In this document: positions 9,406 to 18,320 of the stretch, in pieces | How the letters are laid out: the number at the start of each line of letters is the position of its first letter | Position numbering within the stretch: the stretch's first letter is position 1 | NCBI GenBank assembly: GCA_016713365.1 | Contig: JADJPG010000017.1 | Location: forward strand, 22,588-86,587 | Reading direction: 5' to 3' | DNA from: Verrucomicrobiota bacterium | GTDB lineage: Bacteria > Verrucomicrobiota > Verrucomicrobiia > Limisphaerales > JADJPG01 | Length of the DNA: 64,000 nucleotides | Translations under genes and position numbers: made by a program | The notes under the pieces: model-generated | The model's database searches: none | What the model was told of the DNA's origin: nothing | What the model saw: the letters and a program-made list of their open reading frames with translations, nothing else

Positions 9406-10230
9406 ATGGCCGAGAAGAAGTTCAACGTACTGCCAGGCTTTGGCCTGACCTTGGGATACACGCTCTTTTATTTGAGCGTGGTCGTCCTCATTCCCATCGC
9501 TGGACTGTTCCTGCGCGTGTTCGAGATTTCGTGGGCGGACTTCTGGCGGCTGGCCACCACTCCGCGCGCGCTGGCGGCGTACAAGCTCACTTTCGGTGCA
9601 TCATTCATCGCGGCCTGCATCAACGCGGTCTTCGGCGCGATTCTCGCGTGGGTTCTGGTCCGATATCATTTCCCGATGAAGCGCTTCATGGACGCGCTGA
9701 TCGATTTCCCGTTCGCGCTGCCGACCGCGGTGGCAGGTCTCACCCTCTCGAATCTCTTCGCCGCGAACGGCTGGCTCGGCCAGTACCTCGCTCCTCTCGG
9801 GATCAAGGCCGCGTTCTCGCCGTTGGGCGTTGTCATCGCGCTGACGTTTGTGGGAATGCCCTTTGTCGTGCGCACGCTCCAGCCCGTGTTGGAGAACTTG
9901 GAACGAGAGATTGAAGAAGCGGCGGCGACTTTGGGGGCGAGTCGGTTCCGGACCTTTTGCAGCATCATCGCGCCGACGTTGCTGCCCACGTTGATCACTG
10001 GATTCGCCCTCGCGTTTGCGCGGGCCATTGGCGAGTACGGCTCGGTGATCTTCATCGCGGGAAACATTCCGAACCAGTCCGAGATCGCGCCACTGCTCAT
10101 CATCATCCGTCTAGAGGAATACGATTACAGCGGGGCGATGGCGCTGGCTGTCGTGCTTCTGGTTATTTCGTTTGTGCTCCTCATCACCATCAATCTGCTC
10201 GAGCGTTGGGCGAGCCGTTACCAACACTGA
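9406..10230 (+). CDS. cysT: Sulfate ABC transporter permease CysT
   Basis: An inner-membrane permease subunit of 274 residues with about six hydrophobic segments. Family signatures: FPFALPTAVAGLTLS and the cytoplasmic EAA loop (LEREIEEAAATLGASRFRTF), then GEYGSVIFIAGNIP. It pairs with CysW, whose gene starts 2 bases after this stop. Confidence 0.95.
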   Translation: MAEKKFNVLPGFGLTLGYTLFYLSVVVLIPIAGLFLRVFEISWADFWRLATTPRALAAYKLTFGASFIAACINAVFGAILAWVLVRYHFPMKRFMDALIDFPFALPTAVAGLTLSNLFAANGWLGQYLAPLGIKAAFSPLGVVIALTFVGMPFVVRTLQPVLENLEREIEEAAATLGASRFRTFCSIIAPTLLPTLITGFALAFARAIGEYGSVIFIAGNIPNQSEIAPLLIIIRLEEYDYSGAMALAVVLLVISFVLLITINLLERWASRYQH

Positions 10231-10232
10231 TC

Positions 10233-11165
10233 ATGGCCGGAAACGTCAAAAGCTCAGCCCGGACCTCGCGCGACGCGAATGCGAAATCGCAGCGCGGAAC
10301 CGAGGAGTCACCCTTCATCAAGTGGCTGCTGGTTTCGATCGCGATGATCTTCACCATCGTATTCCTGCTGCTGCCGCTGGTGAATGTCTTCGCGCAGGCA
10401 TTCAGCAAGGGGTGGTCTGGTTATCTCACCGCGTTGAGCGATCCGGACACCATGTCCGCCATCAAACTCACGCTCCTGGTCGCGGCAATCAGCGTGCCGC
10501 TCAATGTGGTCTTCGGCCTTGCCGCCGCATGGTGCATTGCGAAGTTCAACTTCCGTGGCAAGCCGCTGCTCATCACGCTCATTGATCTGCCGTTCTCGGT
10601 TTCACCGGTTGTGGCGGGCTTGATGTTTGTGGTCATGTTCGGTCTGCAAGGTTACTTCGGGCCGTGGCTCGACAGCCGCGACATCAAGATCATCTTCGCG
10701 GTTCCGGGCATCGTGCTGGCGACTGTCTTCATCACGTTTCCGTTCGTTGCGCGCGAGCTGATTCCTGTGATGCAGGCGACGGGCTCGGATCAGGAGGAAG
10801 CGGCACTGTCGCTGGGTGCGAGTGGATGGAAGACGTTTTGGTATGTGACCCTTCCGTCCGTGAAATGGGGCCTGCTCTACGGCGTGATTCTCTGCAACGC
10901 GCGCGCGATGGGCGAGTTCGGTGCCGTCTCGATCGTCTCCGGTCATATCACCGGCCAGACGGACACGATGCCGCTGCGCGTCGAGAAGCTGTATCAGGAA
11001 TACAACGCCACCGCCGCGTTTGCCGTGGCGAGCCTGCTCGCGCTGCTGGCGTTGTTCACGCTTGGCATCAAAACGTTCCTCGAATGGAAACAGGAACGCG
11101 ACTTCGAGCGCGCTCAACATGCCTTGCCCGAGCCGGACCCGATCGCGCCCTCTTCGAATCCATGA
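10233..11165 (+). CDS. cysW: Sulfate ABC transporter permease CysW
   Basis: The second permease subunit, 310 residues from ATG at 10233. The frame is open further upstream inside cysT, but that part is a shadow. About six hydrophobic segments; motifs LIDLPFSVSPVVAGLMFV, the EAA loop (SDQEEAALSLGASGWKTF) and GEFGAVSIVSGHI are CysW-like. The N-terminus carries about 25 polar residues before the first helix. Confidence 0.95.
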   Translation: MAGNVKSSARTSRDANAKSQRGTEESPFIKWLLVSIAMIFTIVFLLLPLVNVFAQAFSKGWSGYLTALSDPDTMSAIKLTLLVAAISVPLNVVFGLAAAWCIAKFNFRGKPLLITLIDLPFSVSPVVAGLMFVVMFGLQGYFGPWLDSRDIKIIFAVPGIVLATVFITFPFVARELIPVMQATGSDQEEAALSLGASGWKTFWYVTLPSVKWGLLYGVILCNARAMGEFGAVSIVSGHITGQTDTMPLRVEKLYQEYNATAAFAVASLLALLALFTLGIKTFLEWKQERDFERAQHALPEPDPIAPSSNP

Positions 11166-11202
11166 AGCACTTTTTCGTCACCTGTGAAATTTCCCGTCGC
11201 GC

Positions 11203-12306
11203 ATGAGCATTGAACTGAGAAACGTCAGCAAGAAGTTTGGCGGCGTCACGGCCGTCAACAACGTCAACTTTTCCGTGAAGGAAGGGGAGCTCGTGGCCTT
11301 GCTCGGTCCGAGCGGCGGCGGCAAGACCACCGTGCTGCGCATGATCTCCGGCCTGGAGATGCCGAGCGAAGGTGACATTTTCATCCGCGGGGAACGCGTG
11401 AACGACATCTCGGTGCAGAAGCGCAACATCGGTTTCGTGTTCCAGAGTTACGCGCTGTTCAAGAACATGACGGTGTTCAAGAACATCGCGTTCGGCCTGA
11501 AGATTAAGAAGTGGGCGAAGAACGACATTCACGATCGCGTTCACGAGCTGTTGCATTTGCTCGGTCTGGAGGGACTCGATAAACGCTATCCGCATCAGCT
11601 CTCCGGTGGTCAACGTCAACGCGTCGCGATCGCACGCGCACTCGCCTCAAAACCTAGCGTGCTGCTGCTCGATGAACCGTTCGGCGCGGTGGACGCGAAG
11701 ATTCGTCAGGAACTGCGTGACTGGCTGGTGACATTGCACAATGACTTGAACGTCACAACGCTCTTTGTGACGCACGATCAGGAGGAGGCAATGGAAGTCT
11801 CCAATCGCATCGTGATTTTTTCCCGTGGCAACTTGGAGCAGATCGGCTCGCCGCGCGAAGTTTATGAGGAGCCGAACAACGAGTTTGTGGCACGCTTCGT
11901 CGGCGTGCTGAACGTGCTTGAACTCACGGTGCAAGGCGGGCTGGCGCGCTTTGGAGAGCTGGAGTTTCCGGCGCTGGATCGTCCGGACGGATCGAAAATG
12001 CGCATCGGATTCCGTCCTTTCGCGGTGCAAATTTCGTCGGACACCTCGGCCTATCGCTGTCGTGCCGTGTTGCGTCACACCTTTTTCCTCGGCGTGATGT
12101 TGCGGCTGGAGCTTGAGTTGCCCTCAGGGCTGGTAATTCGTTCCCGCATGACGAAGGAGGAGTATTCCGCGTTGGTATTGAAGGACGGCCAGGAAGTGTC
12201 GTTCATTATCAAGCGCTACCGGATCCTCCGCGGAGAAGGCGAGCCGCTCTCCCCCGAAATTCATTCCGGCGACACGGCGTTCTCGACGCACGGCGCTGGA
12301 ATTTAG
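11203..12306 (+). CDS. cysA: Sulfate ABC transporter ATP-binding protein CysA
   Basis: The ATPase subunit, 367 residues. Walker A GPSGGGKTT, Q-loop FVFQSYALF, signature LSGGQRQRVAIARAL, Walker B VLLLDEPFGAVD and H-loop FVTHDQEEA are all present. The C-terminal 120 residues form the regulatory TOBE-like domain of CysA/MalK proteins. It is the last gene of the sulfate operon, 37 bases after cysW. Confidence 0.96.
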   Translation: MSIELRNVSKKFGGVTAVNNVNFSVKEGELVALLGPSGGGKTTVLRMISGLEMPSEGDIFIRGERVNDISVQKRNIGFVFQSYALFKNMTVFKNIAFGLKIKKWAKNDIHDRVHELLHLLGLEGLDKRYPHQLSGGQRQRVAIARALASKPSVLLLDEPFGAVDAKIRQELRDWLVTLHNDLNVTTLFVTHDQEEAMEVSNRIVIFSRGNLEQIGSPREVYEEPNNEFVARFVGVLNVLELTVQGGLARFGELEFPALDRPDGSKMRIGFRPFAVQISSDTSAYRCRAVLRHTFFLGVMLRLELELPSGLVIRSRMTKEEYSALVLKDGQEVSFIIKRYRILRGEGEPLSPEIHSGDTAFSTHGAGI

Positions 12307-12363
12307 GCCCGTCGCCGTGGAGGTTGGTCGCAACTTTTTCGCGGCTCCGGTGTGATTCCGGGC

Positions 12364-13071
12364 ATGAAGTTATCGAAATCGTCTGCCCGTAGGGTAGGGC
12401 TGTACTTCTGGAGAGAGTGGGTCAAACCCCTATTCATCGCCGCAGCCATCGTGCTGCCCTTCAAATCGGCTATTGCGGACTGGAACTGGGTTCCAAGCGG
12501 CTCGATGAAGCCAACGATTCTTGAGGGCGATCTCGTCTTAGTGAACAAGCTGGCGTTCGATCTGAAAATCCCGTTTACGCTTCGGCGGATTGCCGCGTGG
12601 AGCGATCCGATGCGAGACGATGTGGTCGTCTTCTTTTCTCCGCATGATGGTCAGCGGTTGGTGAAGCGTGTGGTAGGAGTTCCCGGGGATCGGATTGAAC
12701 TGCGGAACGGAATTCTATTTCGTAATGGAGTTGCAATGACCTATGAGCCGGTTCCAGTCGCGCCATTCAAGCGGGAGATCTACGAGGATGCTATGCCTTC
12801 GATCAACCGGGAACGTTCGAACTCAGCAAGTCACCTGGTGCTGAGTCTTCCAAACAAGGCGGGCATTCGAGATTTGCCGGAGATGACCGTCCCCGAAGGT
12901 AGTTACTTCATGATGGGCGATTCTCGCGACAACAGTTTCGATTCAAGGTTCTACGGCGTCGTGGGGAGGGAGCAGATAGTCGGGAAAGCCGGTCGAGTTG
13001 TGATGTCGTTCGACAAGAATCACTCCTATCAGCCGCGGTGGGGAAGGACTCTGGCTGAGTTTCAGCGGTAG
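12364..13071 (+). CDS. lepB: Signal peptidase I
   Basis: A type I signal peptidase (S26), 235 residues from ATG 12364; a GTG at 12352 is an alternative start. One N-terminal membrane helix (PLFIAAAIVLPFKSAI) precedes the catalytic Ser in PSGSMKPTI (about residue 47) and the catalytic Lys in RLVKRVVGVPGDRIEL (about residue 101). Box E is present as GDSRDNSFDSRFYG. It cleaves signal peptides of exported proteins, of which this window has many. Confidence 0.92.
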   Translation: MKLSKSSARRVGLYFWREWVKPLFIAAAIVLPFKSAIADWNWVPSGSMKPTILEGDLVLVNKLAFDLKIPFTLRRIAAWSDPMRDDVVVFFSPHDGQRLVKRVVGVPGDRIELRNGILFRNGVAMTYEPVPVAPFKREIYEDAMPSINRERSNSASHLVLSLPNKAGIRDLPEMTVPEGSYFMMGDSRDNSFDSRFYGVVGREQIVGKAGRVVMSFDKNHSYQPRWGRTLAEFQR

Positions 13072-13080
13072 ACGGTCCTG

Positions 13081-13602
13081 TTACTTCGAAAAACGCTTCA
13101 AGTCCTCTTCAAGGAACTTGGTCACGTCCTTGAATTTCGCGACGTTCGCGGGGTTCAGTTCCATGAGCAGGCGGTGAGCTTCGAGGCAGGTCTTGGTGGT
13201 TTCCGCGCGATCACTGCTCGCGGCGGTGGTCGCCACCGGACTGAGCTCGTTGGTTACTGGCGCGGTGCCACGGATGATCTTGAAGAGATGCGCGATGCCG
13301 AGGTTCTCCAGCATGTCGAACACCCGGTCGCTGGGGTTCAGGAGTTCGAGGGAGGCCGCGGTGGAGCCATTGTTCTGCTGGCTGAATCTCACGCCGAGCC
13401 CTGCGAGCACGCCGAGGAACGTGCTGTCCATCAACTGACACTCGGTGGTGTCGATCACGAAACGGTGGTGGCCCTTCTCGTGGAGGTGGTTGATCAGCGT
13501 CTTGAAATCGATGCTGCACTGAAAATTGGCCCGCCCGGAAAGCTTGATGCAGACGAACTGGTCGCCGACCCACACCGATACGCTGGCTGTCCCGTTACTC
13601 AT
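13081..13602 (-). CDS. STAS-domain anti-sigma-factor antagonist-like protein
   Basis: A 173-residue protein with an N-terminal STAS domain (residues about 5-110). The conserved phosphorylatable serine is in QLMDSTFLGVLAGLG. About 60 extra C-terminal residues (ETTKTCLEAHRLLMELNP...) are predicted helical. It resembles SpoIIAA/RsbV-type partner-switching proteins, but no anti-sigma kinase or sigma factor lies nearby. It converges on lepB, leaving only 9 bases between them. Confidence 0.82.
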   Translation of the reverse strand: MSNGTASVSVWVGDQFVCIKLSGRANFQCSIDFKTLINHLHEKGHHRFVIDTTECQLMDSTFLGVLAGLGVRFSQQNNGSTAASLELLNPSDRVFDMLENLGIAHLFKIIRGTAPVTNELSPVATTAASSDRAETTKTCLEAHRLLMELNPANVAKFKDVTKFLEEDLKRFSK

Positions 13603-13798
13603 GTAGACGTTTCGCTACAGAAACTATCGGTGGACGCTCCGGGTGAGTCAAGAAACCCTTCCCGCCGTGAAATTGGATCGGGGAGATGCTGAGCGGTAAA
13701 CGCCGTGACCGGAAATAGATGGCATCTGGGAGATTGCGTTTCCGCGGTGGCCCGCCCTAACGTCGTTCGCCTTTTCCAGTCATTGAATCGGCGCATTG

Positions 13799-14926
13799 AT
13801 GTCCAGTTCTCTTGAACAGAAAATTCCGGCGGTGATCTATTGCGATCCTCAGATCGGGTCCATCCGGATCGCGGCGTTGACGTTGTTGGATCGTCTGGTC
13901 GTCGCCTTGCATCGCGGCGGTTGTAGAGCAATTCACGTGGTGTGCCCGGGACCGGTTCCGGACATGCGCCGCGCGCGCGCACTGGGTATTTCCGTTCAGA
14001 CAGCCGCCGCTGCGCCCCAGATCAGCGGATCCGTTTTGGTCGCCAGCTGCAGCGTGCTGATTCAGCCCGTAGACGTGAAAGCGGTATTAGGTAAGAGCGG
14101 CCGCCTGAGCGATTCTGCCGGGGCGCTCCTGCCGGTGGGCGTGACTGCGGTTTTGCGAGCTGCGCTTTCGGAGGTTGAGGCCGCTTTAGAACAAATTCCC
14201 GTAGTGCGAGCGAGCGGCGTGGCGGGCAAGGTGGATGATCGGGAATCCGCGACCCGGATGGAGCGCCAGCTCTGGGCGTCCCTCGGTAGTACCAGCGACG
14301 GTGTCGTGGACACTTACTTCAATCGCCCGCTTGGCCGCTTTCTTTCGAAGGTTCTGATTCACACGCCCGTGACGCCCAATCAAGTGACCGTGGTCTCGGC
14401 GTTGGTGGGGTTGGTGAGCGCGTGGTTTTTCGCGCAGGGGAATTATGCGGCGGGAATCATCGGTGCCATTCTCCTTCAGCTGTCGGCGCTGATTGATTGC
14501 GTGGATGGCGACATCGCTCGCGTGGTCTTCAAGGAATCGCCGATTGGCAAGTGGCTGGATCTCGGACTCGATCAAGTGGTGCATGTCGCGGTTTTCGCGA
14601 CGCTGGCGGTCGGCTTGCATCGCGCGGGCATCGACGCTCCCGTGATGTGGCTGGGCATCAGCGCGGTGGCGGGCGCGGTAATTTCTTTTCCGGTAGTGGT
14701 GCGCGCAAGGCGTCTCGCCACGGCGGAGGATACGCGGCTGGAGAAGTTCATCGATGCCGCATCCACGCGTGACTTCACGGCGCTGATTCTTTTCCTCGCG
14801 GTCATTGGACACCTCGAATGGTTCCTGTGGTTGACCGGGATTACCGTTCACATCTTCTGGGTGACGGCGTTGATTCTTCAATTGCCCAAGAGCGCTGGAA
14901 AGTCGGCGACCAGTTCCGGCGCATGA
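13799..14926 (+). CDS. CDP-alcohol phosphatidyltransferase with degenerate N-terminal nucleotidyltransferase-like domain
   Basis: A 375-residue membrane enzyme. The C-terminal half carries a perfect CDP-alcohol phosphotransferase motif, D-x2-D-G-x2-A-R-x8-G-x3-D-x3-D, spanning DCVDGDIARVV to IGKWLDLGLDQ, among about six membrane helices. The N-terminal 150 residues (GGCRAIHVVCPG; GSVLVASCSVLIQPVD) resemble a nucleotidyltransferase fold lacking the usual catalytic motifs. The layout recalls the fused IPCT-DIPPS enzymes of inositol-phosphate synthesis. A separate nucleotidyltransferase lies two genes on. The lipid or osmolyte product is unknown. Confidence 0.82.
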   Translation: MSSSLEQKIPAVIYCDPQIGSIRIAALTLLDRLVVALHRGGCRAIHVVCPGPVPDMRRARALGISVQTAAAAPQISGSVLVASCSVLIQPVDVKAVLGKSGRLSDSAGALLPVGVTAVLRAALSEVEAALEQIPVVRASGVAGKVDDRESATRMERQLWASLGSTSDGVVDTYFNRPLGRFLSKVLIHTPVTPNQVTVVSALVGLVSAWFFAQGNYAAGIIGAILLQLSALIDCVDGDIARVVFKESPIGKWLDLGLDQVVHVAVFATLAVGLHRAGIDAPVMWLGISAVAGAVISFPVVVRARRLATAEDTRLEKFIDAASTRDFTALILFLAVIGHLEWFLWLTGITVHIFWVTALILQLPKSAGKSATSSGA

Positions 14927-15942
14927 AGGTCGCCATTCGCGTCATCCTCCTGCTGTTGGGCGTGGCGTTGTTTGCCTGGTTTGTGCAGCGGGCCGGGCCG
15001 GGAGAGATCTGGAAAACCTGCTTGAATCTCGGCTGGTATGCGCCACTCACGCTCATCCCCTACGGCATCGTTTACTTCGCGGACACGATGGGCTGGAAGT
15101 TCGCCTTCGCTTCGCGTGCGTTGAAGGGGATTGGCTTCTGGACGCTTTATCGCGTTCGCTGGTGCGGAGAAGCCGTCAACAATGTGGTTCCTTCCGCCTA
15201 CGTGGGAGGCGAGGCGGTGAAGGTTTACCTGATGCACAAGCGCGGTGCGGACGCTGGTGACGTGGCGGCGAGCGTGATCATCGGACGGTCCATGCAGACG
15301 CTCACGCAGGTGATGTTTATTGCGCTGGGTTCGGCGGCGTTTCTGACGCTGGCTCCCGCGGATTCCGGCGTGCGAACGGGGCTGCTCGTGGTGCTCGCAG
15401 GCAGCGTGCTGGCAGTCGCGGTGTTGTTCTGGCTGCAAACGCGTGGGTTGTTTTCAATGATCTTCCGCGCGGTTGAAATGTTTGGCATGAAGCTGGAAGC
15501 GTTGGAGGCGAAGCGGACGAAGCTGAAACGGATTGATGAACTCGTCGTGGAGTTCTATCGCAAGCAGCGCGGACGGGTTGCGGCCAGCGGAGGCGGATAC
15601 TTGTGCGGCTGGTTGCTCGATACGATGGACATCTTTCTCGTATCGTGGTTGGTCGGCATGCCGATCACTTGGACGCAAGCGCTGGCCATCGAGGCGTTCA
15701 TTGGCGTGGCGAAAGTGCTGGGACTGTTCGTGCCCGGCGCGATCGGCGTGCAGGAATCTGGCATTGCCCTCGTTTGCCGGCTCGCGGGTTTGCCGGATGC
15801 GCTGGGCCTCTCCTATGCCATCATTCGTCGCGGTCGTGAGGTGGTTTATGCTTCCATTGGATGGTTGCTGCTTTACGCTGAGGAAGCTTCTTTAAAAGGG
15901 ATTTCCGGCCGGATTGCCGCCGAAACCCGCACTGAATTATGA
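14923..15942 (+). CDS. UPF0104/LPG-synthase-like integral membrane protein
   Basis: A polytopic membrane protein of 339 residues with about seven to eight hydrophobic segments. Characteristic stretches are RVRWCGEAVNNVVPSAYVGG, GGYLCGWLLDTMDIFLVSW and KVLGLFVPGAIGVQESGIA, matching the YbhN/lysylphosphatidylglycerol-synthase transmembrane family. Start and stop overlap both neighbours by 4 bases (ATGA), so the three genes are translationally coupled. A role in moving or modifying the lipid made by this cluster is inferred from context. Confidence 0.82.
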   Translation: MKVAIRVILLLLGVALFAWFVQRAGPGEIWKTCLNLGWYAPLTLIPYGIVYFADTMGWKFAFASRALKGIGFWTLYRVRWCGEAVNNVVPSAYVGGEAVKVYLMHKRGADAGDVAASVIIGRSMQTLTQVMFIALGSAAFLTLAPADSGVRTGLLVVLAGSVLAVAVLFWLQTRGLFSMIFRAVEMFGMKLEALEAKRTKLKRIDELVVEFYRKQRGRVAASGGGYLCGWLLDTMDIFLVSWLVGMPITWTQALAIEAFIGVAKVLGLFVPGAIGVQESGIALVCRLAGLPDALGLSYAIIRRGREVVYASIGWLLLYAEEASLKGISGRIAAETRTEL

Positions 15943-16700
15943 GAGCATTTATCTACGCCGCCGGTCGGGCGACCCGCCTCGGACCCGAGTATGCACGCCG
16001 TCCGAAAATCCTGATCGAACTCGGCGGACGTTCGCTGCTCGAATGGCATGTGATGCGGTTGCGCGAAGTTGGCGTCACGGAGTTGACCATCATCACTGGA
16101 CATGAACGGGAACAGATCGCTGTGGAGTTGCCAAGGCTGTCGCAGGCGCATGGCTTAAAGATTTGCGAGATTCACAACGCGAACTTCACCGAGGGCAGTG
16201 TGCTGAGCTTCGAAGTTTCACTGACGACGGTTCTCGCGGGTAATGATTCCGTGCTGCTGATGGATGGTGACGTGCTTTATCCGGCGGAGATGCTGCGTCG
16301 CCTGATTGTGTCCCGGCACGCCTCGGCGCTGCTCGTGGATCGGAACTATTCGACGGCGGATGACGATCCGGTCCTCGTGCCGATGCGCAGTGGTCGTCCA
16401 TTTGATTTCGTGAAGCGTTGGACGGGTGAGGCAGAGCAAATTGGGGAATCGATCGGCTTCTTCAAAGTTTCGCCGGCGGAGCTTCAGATCATCGCCAGCG
16501 AGACCCGCAAGCGAACGGTGGGCGAGGGCCGCCTGGATTCTTACGACGATGTGCTGCGAGTCCTGGTCAAAGCCGACCGCTTCGGCGCCGAGGATGTGAC
16601 GGGGCTGCCTTGGACGGAGGTCGATTTTCCGAAGGACGTCGAGTACGCGCGAAACGAGATTTTACCGGCGCTGGCTGGCTCGACGATTCGTGGTGTCTAG
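15939..16700 (+). CDS. NTP transferase (sugar/alcohol-phosphate nucleotidyltransferase)
   Basis: A 253-residue nucleotidyltransferase: N-terminal YAAGRATRLG with RPKILIELGGRSLLEWHV, metal-binding VLLMDGDVLYP and a late DFPKDVEYARNEILP. The set resembles CTP:inositol-1-phosphate or phosphocholine cytidylyltransferases. It overlaps the preceding gene by 4 bases. It plausibly makes the CDP-activated alcohol used by the CDP-alcohol phosphotransferase two genes upstream. The exact substrate cannot be read from the sequence. Confidence 0.85.
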   Translation: MRAFIYAAGRATRLGPEYARRPKILIELGGRSLLEWHVMRLREVGVTELTIITGHEREQIAVELPRLSQAHGLKICEIHNANFTEGSVLSFEVSLTTVLAGNDSVLLMDGDVLYPAEMLRRLIVSRHASALLVDRNYSTADDDPVLVPMRSGRPFDFVKRWTGEAEQIGESIGFFKVSPAELQIIASETRKRTVGEGRLDSYDDVLRVLVKADRFGAEDVTGLPWTEVDFPKDVEYARNEILPALAGSTIRGV

Positions 16701-16765
16701 GGCAGGCCACGGTCGGACGCTTGCCGCGCGGGTCGACAGCGGCACGGACTTCAATCCATCGCGGC

Positions 16766-18151
16766 GTGAGTGAATTCATCGATCGAATCGAGCAGGGAAT
16801 TGTTTCCCGACGATTGCTGCTGCGAAGTCAGCGGCTGCTGGTGGCGGTTTCCGGGGGAGTTGATTCAATGGTGCTGCTGCACGTGCTGGCGCGAATGGCG
16901 CCGAAGCATCGCTGGCAGCTTGTCGTCGCGCATTTCAATCATCAGCTCCGCGGTCGAAGCAGCGATGCGGATGAGCGGCTCGTTCGTGAAACAGCGCGGA
17001 AGCTGCGGCTGACCTTCGCGTCCGGTGGCGCGGATGTGAAACGCGCGGCGCGTGAAGGAGGATTATCCATCGAGATGGCGGCTCGACGTTGTCGGCATGA
17101 TTTCTTTTCGCGGGAAGCGAAGGTGCGCGGCATCCGGCGGATCGTGTTGGCGCATCACGCGGAGGATCAGGTGGAATTATTTTTCCTTCGGCTCCTTCGC
17201 GGGGCCGGTCCGCAGGGGCTTGCCGGAATGAAAGTGCTGGCGCCGTCGCCTTGGGATAACGCAGTAAAACTCGTGCGTCCATTGTTGGAGTGTTCGCGTG
17301 ACGAAATTGAGGCGTTTGCATCGGCGGAGGGAGTCCGGTTTCGCAACGATGCTTCCAATGCCTCCTCAGAATTCCTGCGAAACCGGGTTCGGCACGAGCT
17401 GTTGCCGTTGTTGCGTTCCCAGTTTCAGCCGGCGTTAAGCAAGGTTGTGTTACGACAGATGGAAATCCTCTCTGCGGAGAACGATTTCATGGACTCTGAG
17501 TTGAACCGCCTTCTTTCGAAGCCTCTGGCGTCTTTCGACGCTCTGCCTGTCGCCTTGCAACGTCGAGTTCTTCAGAAACAACTCGAACGCGAGGGAGTCG
17601 CGCCCGAGTTTGAATGGATCGAATCGCTGCGCTCCGCGGCGGGGAAGGTGATTTCTGTCTCGGGCGATGTCTCGGTTTTCCGCGACGAGTTTGGGCGATT
17701 ACTCGTGCGGCGTTCGGGGACTGTTCCGCGGAGCGAGGCGGAGGTTCGGCTGTCTTTGTCGCGAAAATCAGGGCAGGGCACATTCGCTGGCCTGTCTTGG
17801 AACTGGACGCGCTTGCTCGTGAAGGGCGGACGACTGCCGAAGTTTGCGACTGGCACGGAGTGGTTTGATGCGGACCGGGTTGGACGCGAGGTGGTGTTGC
17901 GTCACTGGCGGGCCGGAGATCGCTTTCAACCGATTGGAATGGCGACCTCCCAGAAGCTTCAGGATCTCTTTACCAACCTAAAGGTGCCGCGGGCTGAACG
18001 AGTTCAGCGCGTGGTGGCGACGACGGCTGCCGGCGAAATCTGGTGGGTGGAGGGCTTGCGAATCGGCGAGCTGTTCAAGCTGCATTCCTCGACACGGACG
18101 CGTTTGCGGTGGTCGTGGCAGCGGCGGCATTCAAATTGCGGTGTGCAGTAA
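16766..18151 (+). CDS. tilS: tRNA(Ile)-lysidine synthetase
   Basis: Modifies the wobble cytidine of tRNA-Ile(CAU) to lysidine. The 461-residue protein has the PP-loop AVSGGVDSMVLLHVL near residue 28, the family motifs FNHQLRGRSSDADE, LAHHAEDQVELFFLRLLRG and RNRVRHELLPLL, and the C-terminal domain (RHWRAGDRFQPIGM; KLQDLFTNLKVPRAER; WWVEGLRIGE). The GTG at 16766 is preferred because the longer open frame overlaps the preceding gene and lacks family similarity. Confidence 0.92.
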   Translation: MSEFIDRIEQGIVSRRLLLRSQRLLVAVSGGVDSMVLLHVLARMAPKHRWQLVVAHFNHQLRGRSSDADERLVRETARKLRLTFASGGADVKRAAREGGLSIEMAARRCRHDFFSREAKVRGIRRIVLAHHAEDQVELFFLRLLRGAGPQGLAGMKVLAPSPWDNAVKLVRPLLECSRDEIEAFASAEGVRFRNDASNASSEFLRNRVRHELLPLLRSQFQPALSKVVLRQMEILSAENDFMDSELNRLLSKPLASFDALPVALQRRVLQKQLEREGVAPEFEWIESLRSAAGKVISVSGDVSVFRDEFGRLLVRRSGTVPRSEAEVRLSLSRKSGQGTFAGLSWNWTRLLVKGGRLPKFATGTEWFDADRVGREVVLRHWRAGDRFQPIGMATSQKLQDLFTNLKVPRAERVQRVVATTAAGEIWWVEGLRIGELFKLHSSTRTRLRWSWQRRHSNCGVQ

Positions 18152-18320
18152 TTGCCGGGTTCGCCGATAAACTGGCGTGACACCGTGGCTTTCAGCATGT
18201 CTTTCATGCTCGACAACGCAGATGCGCGACTTTGAAATGGCGCAATCGGGTACGGTTTGATGAGCGCTGGTTGCGTGGGTTGAAACCCATGCTAGGCTTC
18301 GGCGAGAGAACGGAAATTTC

